64,000 nt of DNA from Streptomyces sp. Mut1 (GTDB taxonomy: Bacteria; Actinomycetota; Actinomycetes; Streptomycetales; Streptomycetaceae): the NCBI RefSeq assembly GCF_030719295.1, contig NZ_CP120997.1, forward strand, positions 1,302,001-1,366,000. Reading direction: 5' to 3'. The position numbers and the translations under genes are program-made. This document shows, piece by piece, positions 1-8,317 of the stretch (the first letter of the stretch is position 1; the number at the start of each line of letters is the position of its first letter). The notes under the pieces were generated by a model that worked only from the letters and a program-made list of their open reading frames with translations, was not told the DNA's origin and searched no databases.

Positions 1-2035
1 AGAGCTGGGGATCGCGGGCCGCCACCGCGCTTTCGAGGAGCCGACGGGAGCGGGTGCGGTCGCCGTACATCATGAGCAGGTCGGCGAGCACGGCCTGGGC
101 GAGCGGGACCACGCTGTCCACGCGGGAGTCGGCGGCGCGCTCCAGGAGCCGGGCCGCTCCCGTGAAGTCCGCCAGGTAGAGGTACATCTCGCCGAGCATC
201 AGCGAGGCCCAGGCCGCGGTGTCGCGGTCGTCGCCGCCGTCGGCGATCCCCAGCAGCAGCCGCTCGGCCGTCACGGCCTCACCCCGGACGAGCGCGGTGT
301 AGGCGCTGGGCAGGAGGGCCGCGGCCGGGCGGCGGTCGGCGAGGTACTTCCAGGCGAACCACGGGACCGGGGCCGACGGGTCGTCGTCGCGGCTGTCCAG
401 GTACTCCGAGAGGTACGGGGTGCCGGCGTATCCGTCGGAGCCGGGCGCGCGGTGGACGAGGGCGATGGTGCCCGCCACCGGTTCGCGGGCCCAGGCCAGG
501 GCCGTGCGGTAGGCGGTGTCGTCGGCGTCGAGCGCCGGGTGGTGCTCGACCATGTAGGCGGCGAACAGCTCGCGCAGCACGCCGGCGGGGACCGGATCGC
601 TGACGCCCATGCGCATCCAGTCGGCCGCCGCCCGTGCCAGGGCCCAGCCGGCCGGGCAGCTCTCGGCCCCGTCGGTGAAGCGCTGTTCCAGGCTGGGGGC
701 GGCGACCATGAGTTCGCCGATGCCCCGGGCGGTGAAGTCCTCGCCGGGGTACAGGTCCCGGGCCGCCTCGGCGTCCCGCGGCCCCAGCAGCGAGGGCAGT
801 TCGACGGTGCTCGCCTTGCTCAGAACGGTGCGGGCAATGCGGCCGACGTCGTTCTCCATGCCGATGAGCGCGGCCCGCTGCTTGGCGGGGATGGTCGCCA
901 CGATCGTGACGGCGGGTTCCCTTCCGGCGAGCCGGTCCAGGATCTGGAGGTCGAGGCCGCCCGGGTGGAGGTAGCGGTGCAGGTCGTCCAGCCAGAGCAC
1001 CACGGGGTCGGAGCCGGTGGGCAGGTTCAGCCGGCTGAGGTCGTCCAGGGTGCGGCGGGCCGGGTCGCCGGGGCGCGGCACGACCAGCCGGGCGTCCGGC
1101 ACGGCACGCCGCAGCGCCTCGTACAGGGTGCGGGACTTGCCGGCCTTGGAGCGCCCTGCCAGCAGCACGAACCTGCGGCTCGCAAGGAGTTCGGCGAGCC
1201 GTTCGTCCTGCGGGCTGCGGTGCACGTAGGGGGCTCGGGCCGGTCCTTCGCGGTCGGGGTCGCTGTACTTGGAGCGGCAGACGCCGATGTCGTACGGGTC
1301 GACCTCGTCGACCCGGGGGATGCCGCCGTCGTCGGCGAGCGGCGTCCACAGCAGGTTCTCCAGCCGGTCGCGCGCCTCGGACGACGTCATGTCACGTACG
1401 AGGGGGCCGAGTTCGGGCCAGTAGCGGACCAGGGCCTCGACCTTGATGGCGTAGGCGGTGCGCCGGTCGACGGAGGTCACCGAGTCGCGGGCGACGAGCA
1501 TGCCGACGACGCCCTGGCTGTTGACGTCCCAGACCGGGCCGCCCGAGAACCCCTTCTCCAGGCCCCAGCCGGTCTGCGCTCCCGCCTCCACCTGGATCCA
1601 CTCGCTGCCGGCGTGGCCGATGATCTCGCCGCGCACCGGGACGCCCCGGCGCTTGTGCTCCTCGGGGTAGCCGTAGGCGCGGAAGCGGTGGTCCCAGGTG
1701 CCGGGGTCGGTGGCCCGCAGCGGGGCGGGGACGGCCTCGGGGGGCGCCGGCGCGGCGAGTTCGAGTACGGCGACGTCGCCCGTGCCGTCCCCGGTGTCCG
1801 GGTGCCAGCCGCCGGGCACCACGGTGGCGGGCAGCGGGTCGTGCGGGGCGGCGTACTGGAACCGTACGAACACCGGTCGTCCGGGCGGCTCGGGCGCGCG
1901 GGCGGGTCCCACGACATGGGCGCAGGTCAGCACGTGGCGCGGGGTGACGAGCAGTCCCGCGCCCACCGGGTCGCCGTGCTCGGTCCTGCGGACGCCGACC
2001 AGCCAGGGCGGGCGCTCCCAGTCGGGGGCGGACAC
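1..2035 (-). CDS. Trypsin-like serine protease fused to P-loop NTPase (C-terminus beyond window)
   Basis: The reading frame is open from GTG 2035 to the left edge, so about 678 residues are visible and the C-terminus is missing. The N-terminus is a trypsin-fold peptidase with the triad His40 (TCAHV), Asp87 (GDVAVL) and Ser164 (GFSGGP). There is no signal peptide, so it should act in the cytoplasm. A P-loop (GRSKAGKS, about 294-301) and a Walker B-like strand (VVLWLDD, about 345-351) follow, then alpha-helical repeats that look TPR-like. The start lies 7 bases past the stop of the Trypco1 gene, so the two are probably cotranscribed. Such protease-STAND-like fusions are predicted proteolytic effectors or sensors. 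The substrate is unknown. Confidence 0.85.
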   Translation of the reverse strand, partial: MSAPDWERPPWLVGVRRTEHGDPVGAGLLVTPRHVLTCAHVVGPARAPEPPGRPVFVRFQYAAPHDPLPATVVPGGWHPDTGDGTGDVAVLELAAPAPPEAVPAPLRATDPGTWDHRFRAYGYPEEHKRRGVPVRGEIIGHAGSEWIQVEAGAQTGWGLEKGFSGGPVWDVNSQGVVGMLVARDSVTSVDRRTAYAIKVEALVRYWPELGPLVRDMTSSEARDRLENLLWTPLADDGGIPRVDEVDPYDIGVCRSKYSDPDREGPARAPYVHRSPQDERLAELLASRRFVLLAGRSKAGKSRTLYEALRRAVPDARLVVPRPGDPARRTLDDLSRLNLPTGSDPVVLWLDDLHRYLHPGGLDLQILDRLAGREPAVTIVATIPAKQRAALIGMENDVGRIARTVLSKASTVELPSLLGPRDAEAARDLYPGEDFTARGIGELMVAAPSLEQRFTDGAESCPAGWALARAAADWMRMGVSDPVPAGVLRELFAAYMVEHHPALDADDTAYRTALAWAREPVAGTIALVHRAPGSDGYAGTPYLSEYLDSRDDDPSAPVPWFAWKYLADRRPAAALLPSAYTALVRGEAVTAERLLLGIADGGDDRDTAAWASLMLGEMYLYLADFTGAARLLERAADSRVDSVVPLAQAVLADLLMMYGDRTRSRRLLESAVAARDPQL

Positions 2036-2041
2036 CGGGCG

Positions 2042-2371
2042 TCAGTCCGCCGTCTCCGGGGCGGGCCGGCCCCAGTGGACCTTGACCGTGAAGTGGCCCT
2101 CCATCGCGGTCTTGGCGATCACCACACCGGATTCGGCGTTGAACTTCATGCCGAACTCGATCTCGAAGCCGTCGGGGCCCAGGGCCCGCACCGAGTCCAT
2201 GACCGCGCGCAGGGCGGGCCGGGTCTGGGCGAGGGCGTCCTCCAGCCGGCGGCGGGCCCGCACGACGTCGCCGGAGTCCCGCGAGATGCGTTCGAGCCCT
2301 GGTGCGTCGTCGGGCACCTCGACCTGGAGCGAGGCGCCGTCCGGCCCCTCGAAGGACACGACTTCCGGCAT
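2042..2371 (-). CDS. Trypco1-domain protein (CU044_2847 family)
   Basis: A 109-residue protein starting at ATG 2371 behind a GGGGGA ribosome site. It has an N-terminal beta strand pair (VVSFEGPDG), a charged central helix of about residues 30-65, and a C-terminal beta sheet (FGMKFNAESG...VHWGRP) typical of the trypsin-co-occurring domain 1 family. The family is known for lying next to trypsin-like peptidases with NTPase domains, and here the partner protease follows 6 bp downstream. It is probably a regulatory partner or substrate of that protease. That role is inferred from conserved linkage, not from biochemistry. Confidence 0.85.
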   Translation of the reverse strand: MPEVVSFEGPDGASLQVEVPDDAPGLERISRDSGDVVRARRRLEDALAQTRPALRAVMDSVRALGPDGFEIEFGMKFNAESGVVIAKTAMEGHFTVKVHWGRPAPETAD

Positions 2372-2512
2372 GAAGTCCCCCTTTACCCGCGGTGGTTGTG
2401 TGACGGCCGGGACGTTCCGGCGATTCGATCGTATCGGCCGGAGCGGCCCTGCGGCGGGGCTTCGGGTGATGTGATGATGGTGCGGCTGTACGCCGAGGAG
2501 ACGGCTGGGCCG

Positions 2513-2609
2513 AGGGCCTGTCGTCACATCGGCGTCGTTGCCCGTAGGGCGGCCGTGCGGCGAGAGCGCGTGCACGGCGTCGCACGGCAGACGGGAATGT
2601 GACGGCAGG
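2513..2609. repeat. Structured inverted repeat, copy A (short form)
   Basis: The left end AGGGCCTGTCGTCACAT pairs with the right end ATGTGACGGCAGGGCC. The interior (CGTCG.TGCCCG.AGGGCGGCCG ... GTGCGGCGAGAG.GCGTGCA.GGCGTCGC.CGGCAGACGG) matches the element at 34150-34324, but copy A lacks that element's central hairpin. It lies between divergent genes (starts at 2371 and 2645). It looks like a REP- or MITE-type element. No transposase is present. Confidence 0.7.
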
Positions 2610-2644
2610 GCCGAGTGGATGACCCCGGGGGACGGAGAGGCGTC

Positions 2645-3637
2645 GTGAACGAGGCAGCGGACGAGATCGCCGCCGCTCTGTCGGGTCCGGGGGCGGAGGG
2701 GCCGGAGGCGGAGACCGCGCTGCGGGTGCTCTCGCTGGCCTTCCGGTGGGCCGCGGCGGCGCTCGGCCGGGTCGACGGGGGCGGGAGCGGCGCGGACGCG
2801 CTCGCCGCGCTGTTCGCGTTCGAGGACGCCTTGGAGGAGTCCGCGGCGCTGGCCGGCGCGCTGCCCGCCCTGCTGGCCGCGGCGATGCCCGGGGACGCGT
2901 TCGGCGGCGGCACCGAGACGCTGATGCGCCGGCTCGCCGAGGTGCGGGCGGAGGTCCGCGAGGCGCGGGAGCGGGCCGACCTGGCGCACGCCGCGCTGGA
3001 GAAGCTGACGGCCGCCGAGGAGACGCTGCGCGGCCGGCTCGCCGAGCACCGGGCGCTGCGCCGCCAGGTGGACGAGCTGCGCCGGCTGGAGCGGCTGGTG
3101 CTCGCCCTGGACGCCCTCCAGGAACAGCAGGAGGTCATCGCGGAGCGGCTGGCCGCGCTGCGCGGCCGGGACGCCGGGGTGGAGGGGACGCTGCGCACCA
3201 GCAGCGACGCGCTCGTACGGCTGACCGAGGACCAGCTCGCCGCGCTCGCCCCGCAGACCCGGGAGGTCCTGGAGCGGGCGGAGGCGGCGCAGCGGGCGCT
3301 GAGCGCCGAGGAGCGCGAGCACGGCGATGTGGCGGCCGAACTGGCGGAGCGGCAGGCCCGTCTCGAGCGCATCCGGGACGCACAGGGCGACCGGGTCGCC
3401 TCGTTGCGCCGCTACGCGGCCGTGGACCGCGATCTGGCCGGTGCGTTGGCGACGCCCGGTGGCGCGCCGGCCGGGGTGGTCGCGCCGGAGCACCGCGTCA
3501 CGCTGGCGGAGGTGGAGGCGGTGGCCGGGGACATCGAGCGGCGGCTCGGCGAGGCCGACGCGGCCCTGCGGCGGGTGCTGACCGAGCGCGCCGGCCGGGA
3601 CGGGGACGGCAAGTCCGTGGTCCGGCGGACCGACTGA
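2645..3637 (+). CDS. Hypothetical coiled-coil protein
   Basis: A 330-residue protein from GTG 2645, preceded at 4 bases by GGAGAGG (2634-2640). An ATG at 2615 in the same frame has no ribosome site, so the GTG is preferred. The N-terminal 90 residues are alanine-rich helix. Roughly residues 95-250 form a long charged coiled coil rich in Arg, Glu and Leu. There is no signal peptide, membrane segment or catalytic motif. It faces the Trypco1/protease pair divergently and the AAA+ operon convergently. I do not recognise a family. It may be a scaffold or adaptor for the neighbouring NTPase system. Confidence 0.8.
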   Translation: MNEAADEIAAALSGPGAEGPEAETALRVLSLAFRWAAAALGRVDGGGSGADALAALFAFEDALEESAALAGALPALLAAAMPGDAFGGGTETLMRRLAEVRAEVREARERADLAHAALEKLTAAEETLRGRLAEHRALRRQVDELRRLERLVLALDALQEQQEVIAERLAALRGRDAGVEGTLRTSSDALVRLTEDQLAALAPQTREVLERAEAAQRALSAEEREHGDVAAELAERQARLERIRDAQGDRVASLRRYAAVDRDLAGALATPGGAPAGVVAPEHRVTLAEVEAVAGDIERRLGEADAALRRVLTERAGRDGDGKSVVRRTD

Positions 3638-3668
3638 GGCCGGGCGCCCCGCGGCGGCGCGCCCGGCC
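3638..3668. terminator. Hairpin terminator between convergent genes
   Basis: GGCCGGGCGC (3638-3647) pairs perfectly with GCGCCCGGCC (3659-3668) across an 11-base loop. It begins at the base after the stop of the coiled-coil gene and lies just downstream of the AAA+ gene's stop at 3674, so it could serve both strands. There is no U-tract, which is usual in Streptomyces. Confidence 0.6.
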
Positions 3669-3673
3669 CGGGG

Positions 3674-6259
3674 TCAGTGGGATGGCGGCCCGGGTACGTC
3701 GTCGGGCAGGAACCGGGTGAACTCCGTGCTCCCCGTCTCCGCGCTCCCCGGGTCGTAGCGGTCGGCCAGCCGGGCTTCCATGAGCTCCAGCAGTTTGCGT
3801 ACCGTGCGGGCGTTGCCGAACCCCGCCGGGTCGGCGCGCTTGACCGCGCGGAGCCAGGCGGCGGCGTGCCGGTCCACCTCGGGGTCCAGGGTGTAGCCCT
3901 CCTTGGCGGCCATCCGGCGCAGGATCTCCACCAGGTCGTCGGTCCCGTAGTGCGGGAAGGGGACGTACTCGGTGAAGCGGGAGGGGAGGCCGGAGTTGGC
4001 GGCCAGGAGAGAGTCCATGTCGCGGGGGTAGCCGGCGACGATCACGGCGAGCCGGCCGCGCCACTGTTCCATCTCCAGGACCAGGGTGTCGATCGCCTCC
4101 TTGCCGTAGCCGCCGTGGCGCGCGTCGCTGACCAGGCTGTACGCCTCGTCGATGAACAGCACGCCGTCCAGGGCGTCCTGCACCGCCTTGCGGACCAGCG
4201 GGGCGGTCTGCCCCAGGTAGCCGCCGATCAGGGTGGCGCGGCTCGCCGGGACGACGTGCCCCTTGCGCAGCAGGCCCAGGTCGCGGAAGAGCTTGCCGAC
4301 GAGCTGGGCCACGGTCGTCTTGCCGGTGCCGGGCGGCCCGGTGAACACCATGTGCGGGGGCACGAGGTCGCCGGTGCCGTGGGCCTGGCGCAGCCGCTGC
4401 CGCTTGGCCAGGCTCTCCAGCACCTTGCGTACGGGGCCGAGGCCGACGTAGGCGTCCAGTTCGGCCAGCAGCGCCGAGGGGTCGGGGGCCGGTTGCGCCC
4501 GGTAGGCGCGGTAGTCCTCCGGCACGTCCTCGGGGAGGACCGGCTCGTCCACCCGGCGGCGCACCCGCTGGGACCACTGGGAGAAGACGGCGTCGGCGAG
4601 GGTGCGCATGTCGCGGGCGTTGCCGAAGGAGGCGTCCCGGGTGCGGTGCATCCCCGTGACGATCTCCAGGAGCTGGTCCCCGGTCTCGGCCGAGGGGAGG
4701 GCGCCGCGCTCGCGGAGCCGGCCGAGCGCGATGGCGTGCAGGGTCTGTGGCGGGTAGTCGGGGAAGCGCAGGACGTTGGCCGCCGCGAACCGGCTCTGGA
4801 GGCCGAGGTCGGACTCCAGGAACTCCTTCATCTTGTCCGGGTATCCGGCGACGATCACGACGAGGCGGCCGCGGTCGTTCTCCATGCGGGCGAGCAGCGT
4901 CTGGATGGCCTCGTCGCCGAATCCGTCGCTCTGGTCGCTCAGTCCGGGCGCCTCGTCGATGAACAGCACGCCGTCCAGGGCCCGGTCGATCGTCGCGTCG
5001 GTCAGCGCGGCCGTCTGCCCGACGTAGCCGGCCACCAGGTCCCGCATCTTCGGCTCGATCACATGGCCCCGGCTCAGCAGTCCGAGGTCGCGGTAGATCT
5101 CCCCGACGAGCCGGGCCACGGTGGTCTTCCCGGTGCCGGGGTTGCCGGTGAACACCAGGTGCAGGGAGGGCGGTTCGAGGACGGCGGACCGGCCTTCGGC
5201 GCGCAGGGCCTCCACCGTCTCGACCTCGGCGCGCAGTTGCTCGAAGCGCTCGCGCACCACGTCGAGCCCCGGCATGGCCGCCAGCCGCTCCCAGGGGTCC
5301 CGGGGGTCGGCCGCGGTGGCGGCGCCGGGGAAGGCCTCACGTACCGCCGCCGGGCCGAGGACGGCGCCCGGGGTGTCGCTCAGGCTCTCCAGCCAGGCCT
5401 GCCAGGCGCGGGCCTTGAGGGGGTGGCTGCCCATCGCCCTGACGACGGAGTCCAGCTCGCGCCAGTCCTGGACGCGCAGCCCGGTGCGCAGCCGCACGGT
5501 GTGGATCAGCCGCTCCACCTCGGCGGCCGGCGGGTAGTCGATCCGGGCGGTTCCCGGCCGGCCGGGCTCCCGGGCCTGCTGGCGTACCAGGGTCTCCAGG
5601 TCGGGGTAGTCGTGGCAGGACTCCACGAACTGCGCCACCTCGTTGAGGTCGGCCTTGCGGAAGACCATCACCCACAGGTTGCCGTTGCCGTGGTCGTGGA
5701 TCCACTGGTCCATGGCGCCGGCCAGTTCGCGCTGGGCGCGGTGGTGGCGCAGGGTGGCCTCGGCGTGGGCGAAGACGACGGCGGTACGGTGCTCGCGCTG
5801 TCTCAGGTAGCCCTTGAGGCTCATCACGGCGAACGGGTCGCTGACGCCGGGGGCGGGCGGCGGCAGCGGTTCGGACTCGTGCCGGGCGGGGGCGGGGGCG
5901 GTCGCGCCGGTCACCCGGAGGTCGCCCATCGGCCCCCGCATGCCGGGGGTGCGCATCGTGGGCAGCCCGGTGCGGCCGGCCGGGCGGACTCCGGGCGGGG
6001 TGCGCCGGGACAGGTCGCGCGACGCGGTGTCCCGGAAGTACACCGGGTGGTCGCTGGAGCTGAAGACGATCCGCTCGTACCCCTCGGCGCGCAGCAGCCG
6101 CCAGACCGCCTCCTCCAGGTGGCACACCTGGTAGGCGGTGTCGACGAAGAGGTCGCTCGCGCCGGGCCCGTAGAGGATGGTGAAGGGCTCGCCGCTGCGC
6201 AGCGCCGCCCCGTCCAGGCGTTCCACGACGGGTCCGGGCTGTTTCGTCGTCCGCGTCAT
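3674..6259 (-). CDS. Tandem AAA+ ATPase, CbxX/CfqX type
   Basis: An 861-residue protein from ATG 6259, overlapping the preceding gene by 4 bases (ATGA). An N-terminal region of about 330 residues contains an alpha/beta domain (FTILYGPGASDLF, YERIVFSSSDH). Two CbxX-type AAA+ modules follow. Module 1 has P-loop GNPGTGKTT (about 371) and GVLFIDEAP; module 2 has GPPGTGKTT (about 639) and GVLFIDEAY. Both carry the VIVAGYP...GL.SRF signature of this clade. Proteins of this type remodel partner proteins, as RuBisCO activase CbbX does, or work in type VII secretion. Here it is the last gene of the NTPase operon and is probably the mechanical ATPase of that system. The client is unknown. Confidence 0.88.
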   Translation of the reverse strand: MTRTTKQPGPVVERLDGAALRSGEPFTILYGPGASDLFVDTAYQVCHLEEAVWRLLRAEGYERIVFSSSDHPVYFRDTASRDLSRRTPPGVRPAGRTGLPTMRTPGMRGPMGDLRVTGATAPAPARHESEPLPPPAPGVSDPFAVMSLKGYLRQREHRTAVVFAHAEATLRHHRAQRELAGAMDQWIHDHGNGNLWVMVFRKADLNEVAQFVESCHDYPDLETLVRQQAREPGRPGTARIDYPPAAEVERLIHTVRLRTGLRVQDWRELDSVVRAMGSHPLKARAWQAWLESLSDTPGAVLGPAAVREAFPGAATAADPRDPWERLAAMPGLDVVRERFEQLRAEVETVEALRAEGRSAVLEPPSLHLVFTGNPGTGKTTVARLVGEIYRDLGLLSRGHVIEPKMRDLVAGYVGQTAALTDATIDRALDGVLFIDEAPGLSDQSDGFGDEAIQTLLARMENDRGRLVVIVAGYPDKMKEFLESDLGLQSRFAAANVLRFPDYPPQTLHAIALGRLRERGALPSAETGDQLLEIVTGMHRTRDASFGNARDMRTLADAVFSQWSQRVRRRVDEPVLPEDVPEDYRAYRAQPAPDPSALLAELDAYVGLGPVRKVLESLAKRQRLRQAHGTGDLVPPHMVFTGPPGTGKTTVAQLVGKLFRDLGLLRKGHVVPASRATLIGGYLGQTAPLVRKAVQDALDGVLFIDEAYSLVSDARHGGYGKEAIDTLVLEMEQWRGRLAVIVAGYPRDMDSLLAANSGLPSRFTEYVPFPHYGTDDLVEILRRMAAKEGYTLDPEVDRHAAAWLRAVKRADPAGFGNARTVRKLLELMEARLADRYDPGSAETGSTEFTRFLPDDVPGPPSH

Positions 6260-7662
6260 GCGCCGCTCCCCCGGCCCCCCGCCTGGTCCTGCCGGCGTCC
6301 GGCCCGCTGCTGTCCGCGCCTGCGGTGGGCCTCGATGTCGAGGAAGCGCGGGTCGGGGGCGCCCGGCTCGGACTCCGGGGCCGCGGGTACCGCCCGGCCG
6401 TCGTCCGCGAGGGCCAGGCGGACGGCCTCGGCCCGGTTGCGCAGCTCTTCCTCGGCGGTGACGTCGTAGTCGTAGGACAGGACCCGGACGACCTGCTCGC
6501 CGGAGTCGGGGGCGGCCTGCGAGATGTCGAGCACGAGTTCGTTGCCGTTCTCGTGGCGCAGCTTCGCGTAGTACGTGCCTCGCGGGTCGGCGTCCTGGTA
6601 TTCGCCGTCGACGAAGTCGTAGAAGGCGATCCGGCTGAGGGTCTGGGCGACGGTGTCCGCCAGGTTCACCCGGAGCTGCGAGGCCAGGTGACGCATCGTC
6701 GCCTGCTCCACGGTCTCGCCGAGCTCCTCCTCCAGCCTGGGCGCCTCCCGGTCCCGCAGCAGGAGCAGCTCGTCGGTGCCCGTGCCGTCGTCCCGGGCGC
6801 GGGCCAGGATGTCGGCGGCCTCCGTCCGCAGCCGGTCCCACTCGCCCTCCGACCAGTAGTCGACGTCCACCACATAGCCGGGCAGGACCGTCCCGTCGGG
6901 GCCGTCGACGGGCTGCTCCCGGCCGTCCTCGATCTCGCCGGCCACGGTGGCCAGGGCGTCGATGGCCGCCATCTGGGCCGTGCAGCGCTCCAGTTCGCGC
7001 TGCTCGGTGTCGGCCCGCAGCTCGCTCAGCGAGTGGTACGTCTCCTGGGCCACGGCGAGCGCGGCGTCGAACCTGCCCTCGGCCGCGTTCTGTTCGGCGG
7101 TCGTCAGCCGGCCGGTCAGCCGGTCCAGCTCCCCCGGCGCGTAGCGCTCGTGGAGTCCGGCGTCGGCGATCTCGGAGGCGACGGACCGGGCGTCGGCCAG
7201 CCAGGGTTTCACCGCGCGGCCTGCCTGGGCCCGGTCCTGGCTGAGCACGCCGATCTCGGCGGAGAGCCGGGCGGTCTCGGCCCGTCGTTCGGCGCGTTCG
7301 TCGGCGATGGCCTGCCGGACCCGCTGCTGCTGCTCGGCCAGCCGCTGCCGGGTCTCCTCGCGGATCTGCCCGGCGGACGCGGCGAGCGCCCCGCGCACCT
7401 CGGTGGTCTGTTCCCGGAGCCGGCGCGCGGTGTCGGCCTCCAGCTGCCGGGTCTGCTCGCTGAGGCCCTGGACGACTTCCTCGTGGCGCTGCTGGCGCTC
7501 CTCGACGCGTGAGAAGACCCGGTCCAGGTCCTCGCCGGTCTGCCGGCGCACCTCGTCGATCAGCTTGGGGATCTTGCGCTGTACGTTCTTGAGCTGCTGG
7601 GCCTTGCGCTGGATGCGGTACCACTCCGCCTCGTCGACCTGGATGCGCTTCCTACCGCTCAT
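6256..7662 (-). CDS. Coiled-coil protein of the NTPase operon
   Basis: A 468-residue protein from ATG 7662, overlapping the radical SAM gene by 11 bases upstream and the AAA+ gene by 4 bases downstream. Residues about 15-130 form a long, Gln- and Arg-rich coiled coil (VEERQQRHEEVVQ, LAEQQQRVRQA). More helices follow, then a C-terminal alpha/beta domain (YYAKLRHENGNEL, QVVRVLSYDYDV) and a disordered charged tail. No enzymatic motif or signal peptide is visible. Its tight coupling suggests it is an adaptor or substrate for the downstream AAA+ ATPase. Function unknown. Confidence 0.82.
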   Translation of the reverse strand: MSGRKRIQVDEAEWYRIQRKAQQLKNVQRKIPKLIDEVRRQTGEDLDRVFSRVEERQQRHEEVVQGLSEQTRQLEADTARRLREQTTEVRGALAASAGQIREETRQRLAEQQQRVRQAIADERAERRAETARLSAEIGVLSQDRAQAGRAVKPWLADARSVASEIADAGLHERYAPGELDRLTGRLTTAEQNAAEGRFDAALAVAQETYHSLSELRADTEQRELERCTAQMAAIDALATVAGEIEDGREQPVDGPDGTVLPGYVVDVDYWSEGEWDRLRTEAADILARARDDGTGTDELLLLRDREAPRLEEELGETVEQATMRHLASQLRVNLADTVAQTLSRIAFYDFVDGEYQDADPRGTYYAKLRHENGNELVLDISQAAPDSGEQVVRVLSYDYDVTAEEELRNRAEAVRLALADDGRAVPAAPESEPGAPDPRFLDIEAHRRRGQQRAGRRQDQAGGRGSGA

Positions 7663-8317
7663 CGTGTTCCTGTCCTCTCACACGTGTGGGGGTGGTGGTG
7701 CGGGTGCGGACCGCGTCGACCGCCCGGTCGAACGCGTCGAGCAGGCCGCGCGGCGGGACCCCGATGAGGAGGGCCTCCGGGCCATTGACGGCGATCTCGG
7801 CGGACCGGGCGCGGTGGGCGAAGTCGTAGCCGCCGCCGGCCAGGCGGCCGGTGAGGTGGTGGATACGCTGGTTGGAGCTGCCGCGCAGGCCGTGTCCGTC
7901 GTCCAGCGCGGCCACGTACACGCCGTCGATGAGGACGTCGACCGCGGCCAGGAGCGCGGCGACGCCGGGGCCGGGCGGCCGGGTGCGGAGCCGTTCGAGC
8001 CGGTGACCGGTGAAGCAGATCACCGACACGTCCCGTATCTCCCGGGCCTTACGGGCCACTTCGGCGAGGCCGGCCGCCTGGGCCATCGGCTCGCCCCCGG
8101 AGAAGGTCAGCCCGGTCACCCGTGGGTCCGCCAGCAGCTCCCTGGCCAGGTCGCCCGGTTCGGCCTGCCGGGCGGGCCGGAAGGGAATCCAGTCGGGTGC
8201 CATGCATCCGGCGCAGCTGAACGGGCAGCCCTGCACCCAGAGCGCGGACCGCACGCCGGGGCCGAGGGCCTCGGTGCCGACGCGGGTGGCCGCCACGTTC
8301 AGCGCGGTGCCGGTCAT
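7652..8317 (-). CDS. Radical SAM / 4Fe-4S activase-like protein
   Basis: A 221-residue protein from ATG 8317. It carries the radical SAM cluster motif CPFSCAGC (Cys31, Cys35, Cys38) and the SAM-binding SGGEP (about 73-77). It is short and resembles NrdG or pyruvate-formate-lyase activating enzymes, which use S-adenosylmethionine and a 4Fe-4S cluster to generate a radical. No ribonucleotide reductase or glycyl-radical enzyme is adjacent. Instead it sits inside the GTPase/GAP1/Hsp70/vWA/AAA+ operon with a 4-bp overlap to the vWA gene. It may modify a protein of that system or sense iron or redox state. The substrate is unknown. Confidence 0.87.
   Translation of the reverse strand: MTGTALNVAATRVGTEALGPGVRSALWVQGCPFSCAGCMAPDWIPFRPARQAEPGDLARELLADPRVTGLTFSGGEPMAQAAGLAEVARKAREIRDVSVICFTGHRLERLRTRPPGPGVAALLAAVDVLIDGVYVAALDDGHGLRGSSNQRIHHLTGRLAGGGYDFAHRARSAEIAVNGPEALLIGVPPRGLLDAFDRAVDAVRTRTTTPTRVRGQEHDER

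Noticed and set aside
452..2602. A 716-codon plus-strand frame at the left edge
   Set aside because: The minus strand here encodes the protease/NTPase and Trypco1 proteins with intact motifs. The plus frame is compositional shadow.
3677..6469. A 930-codon open frame on the plus strand over the AAA+ gene
   Set aside because: It is antisense to a gene with clear AAA+ motifs. Its translation is low-complexity (Val, Gly, His, Asp-rich), as expected for a GC-rich shadow frame.
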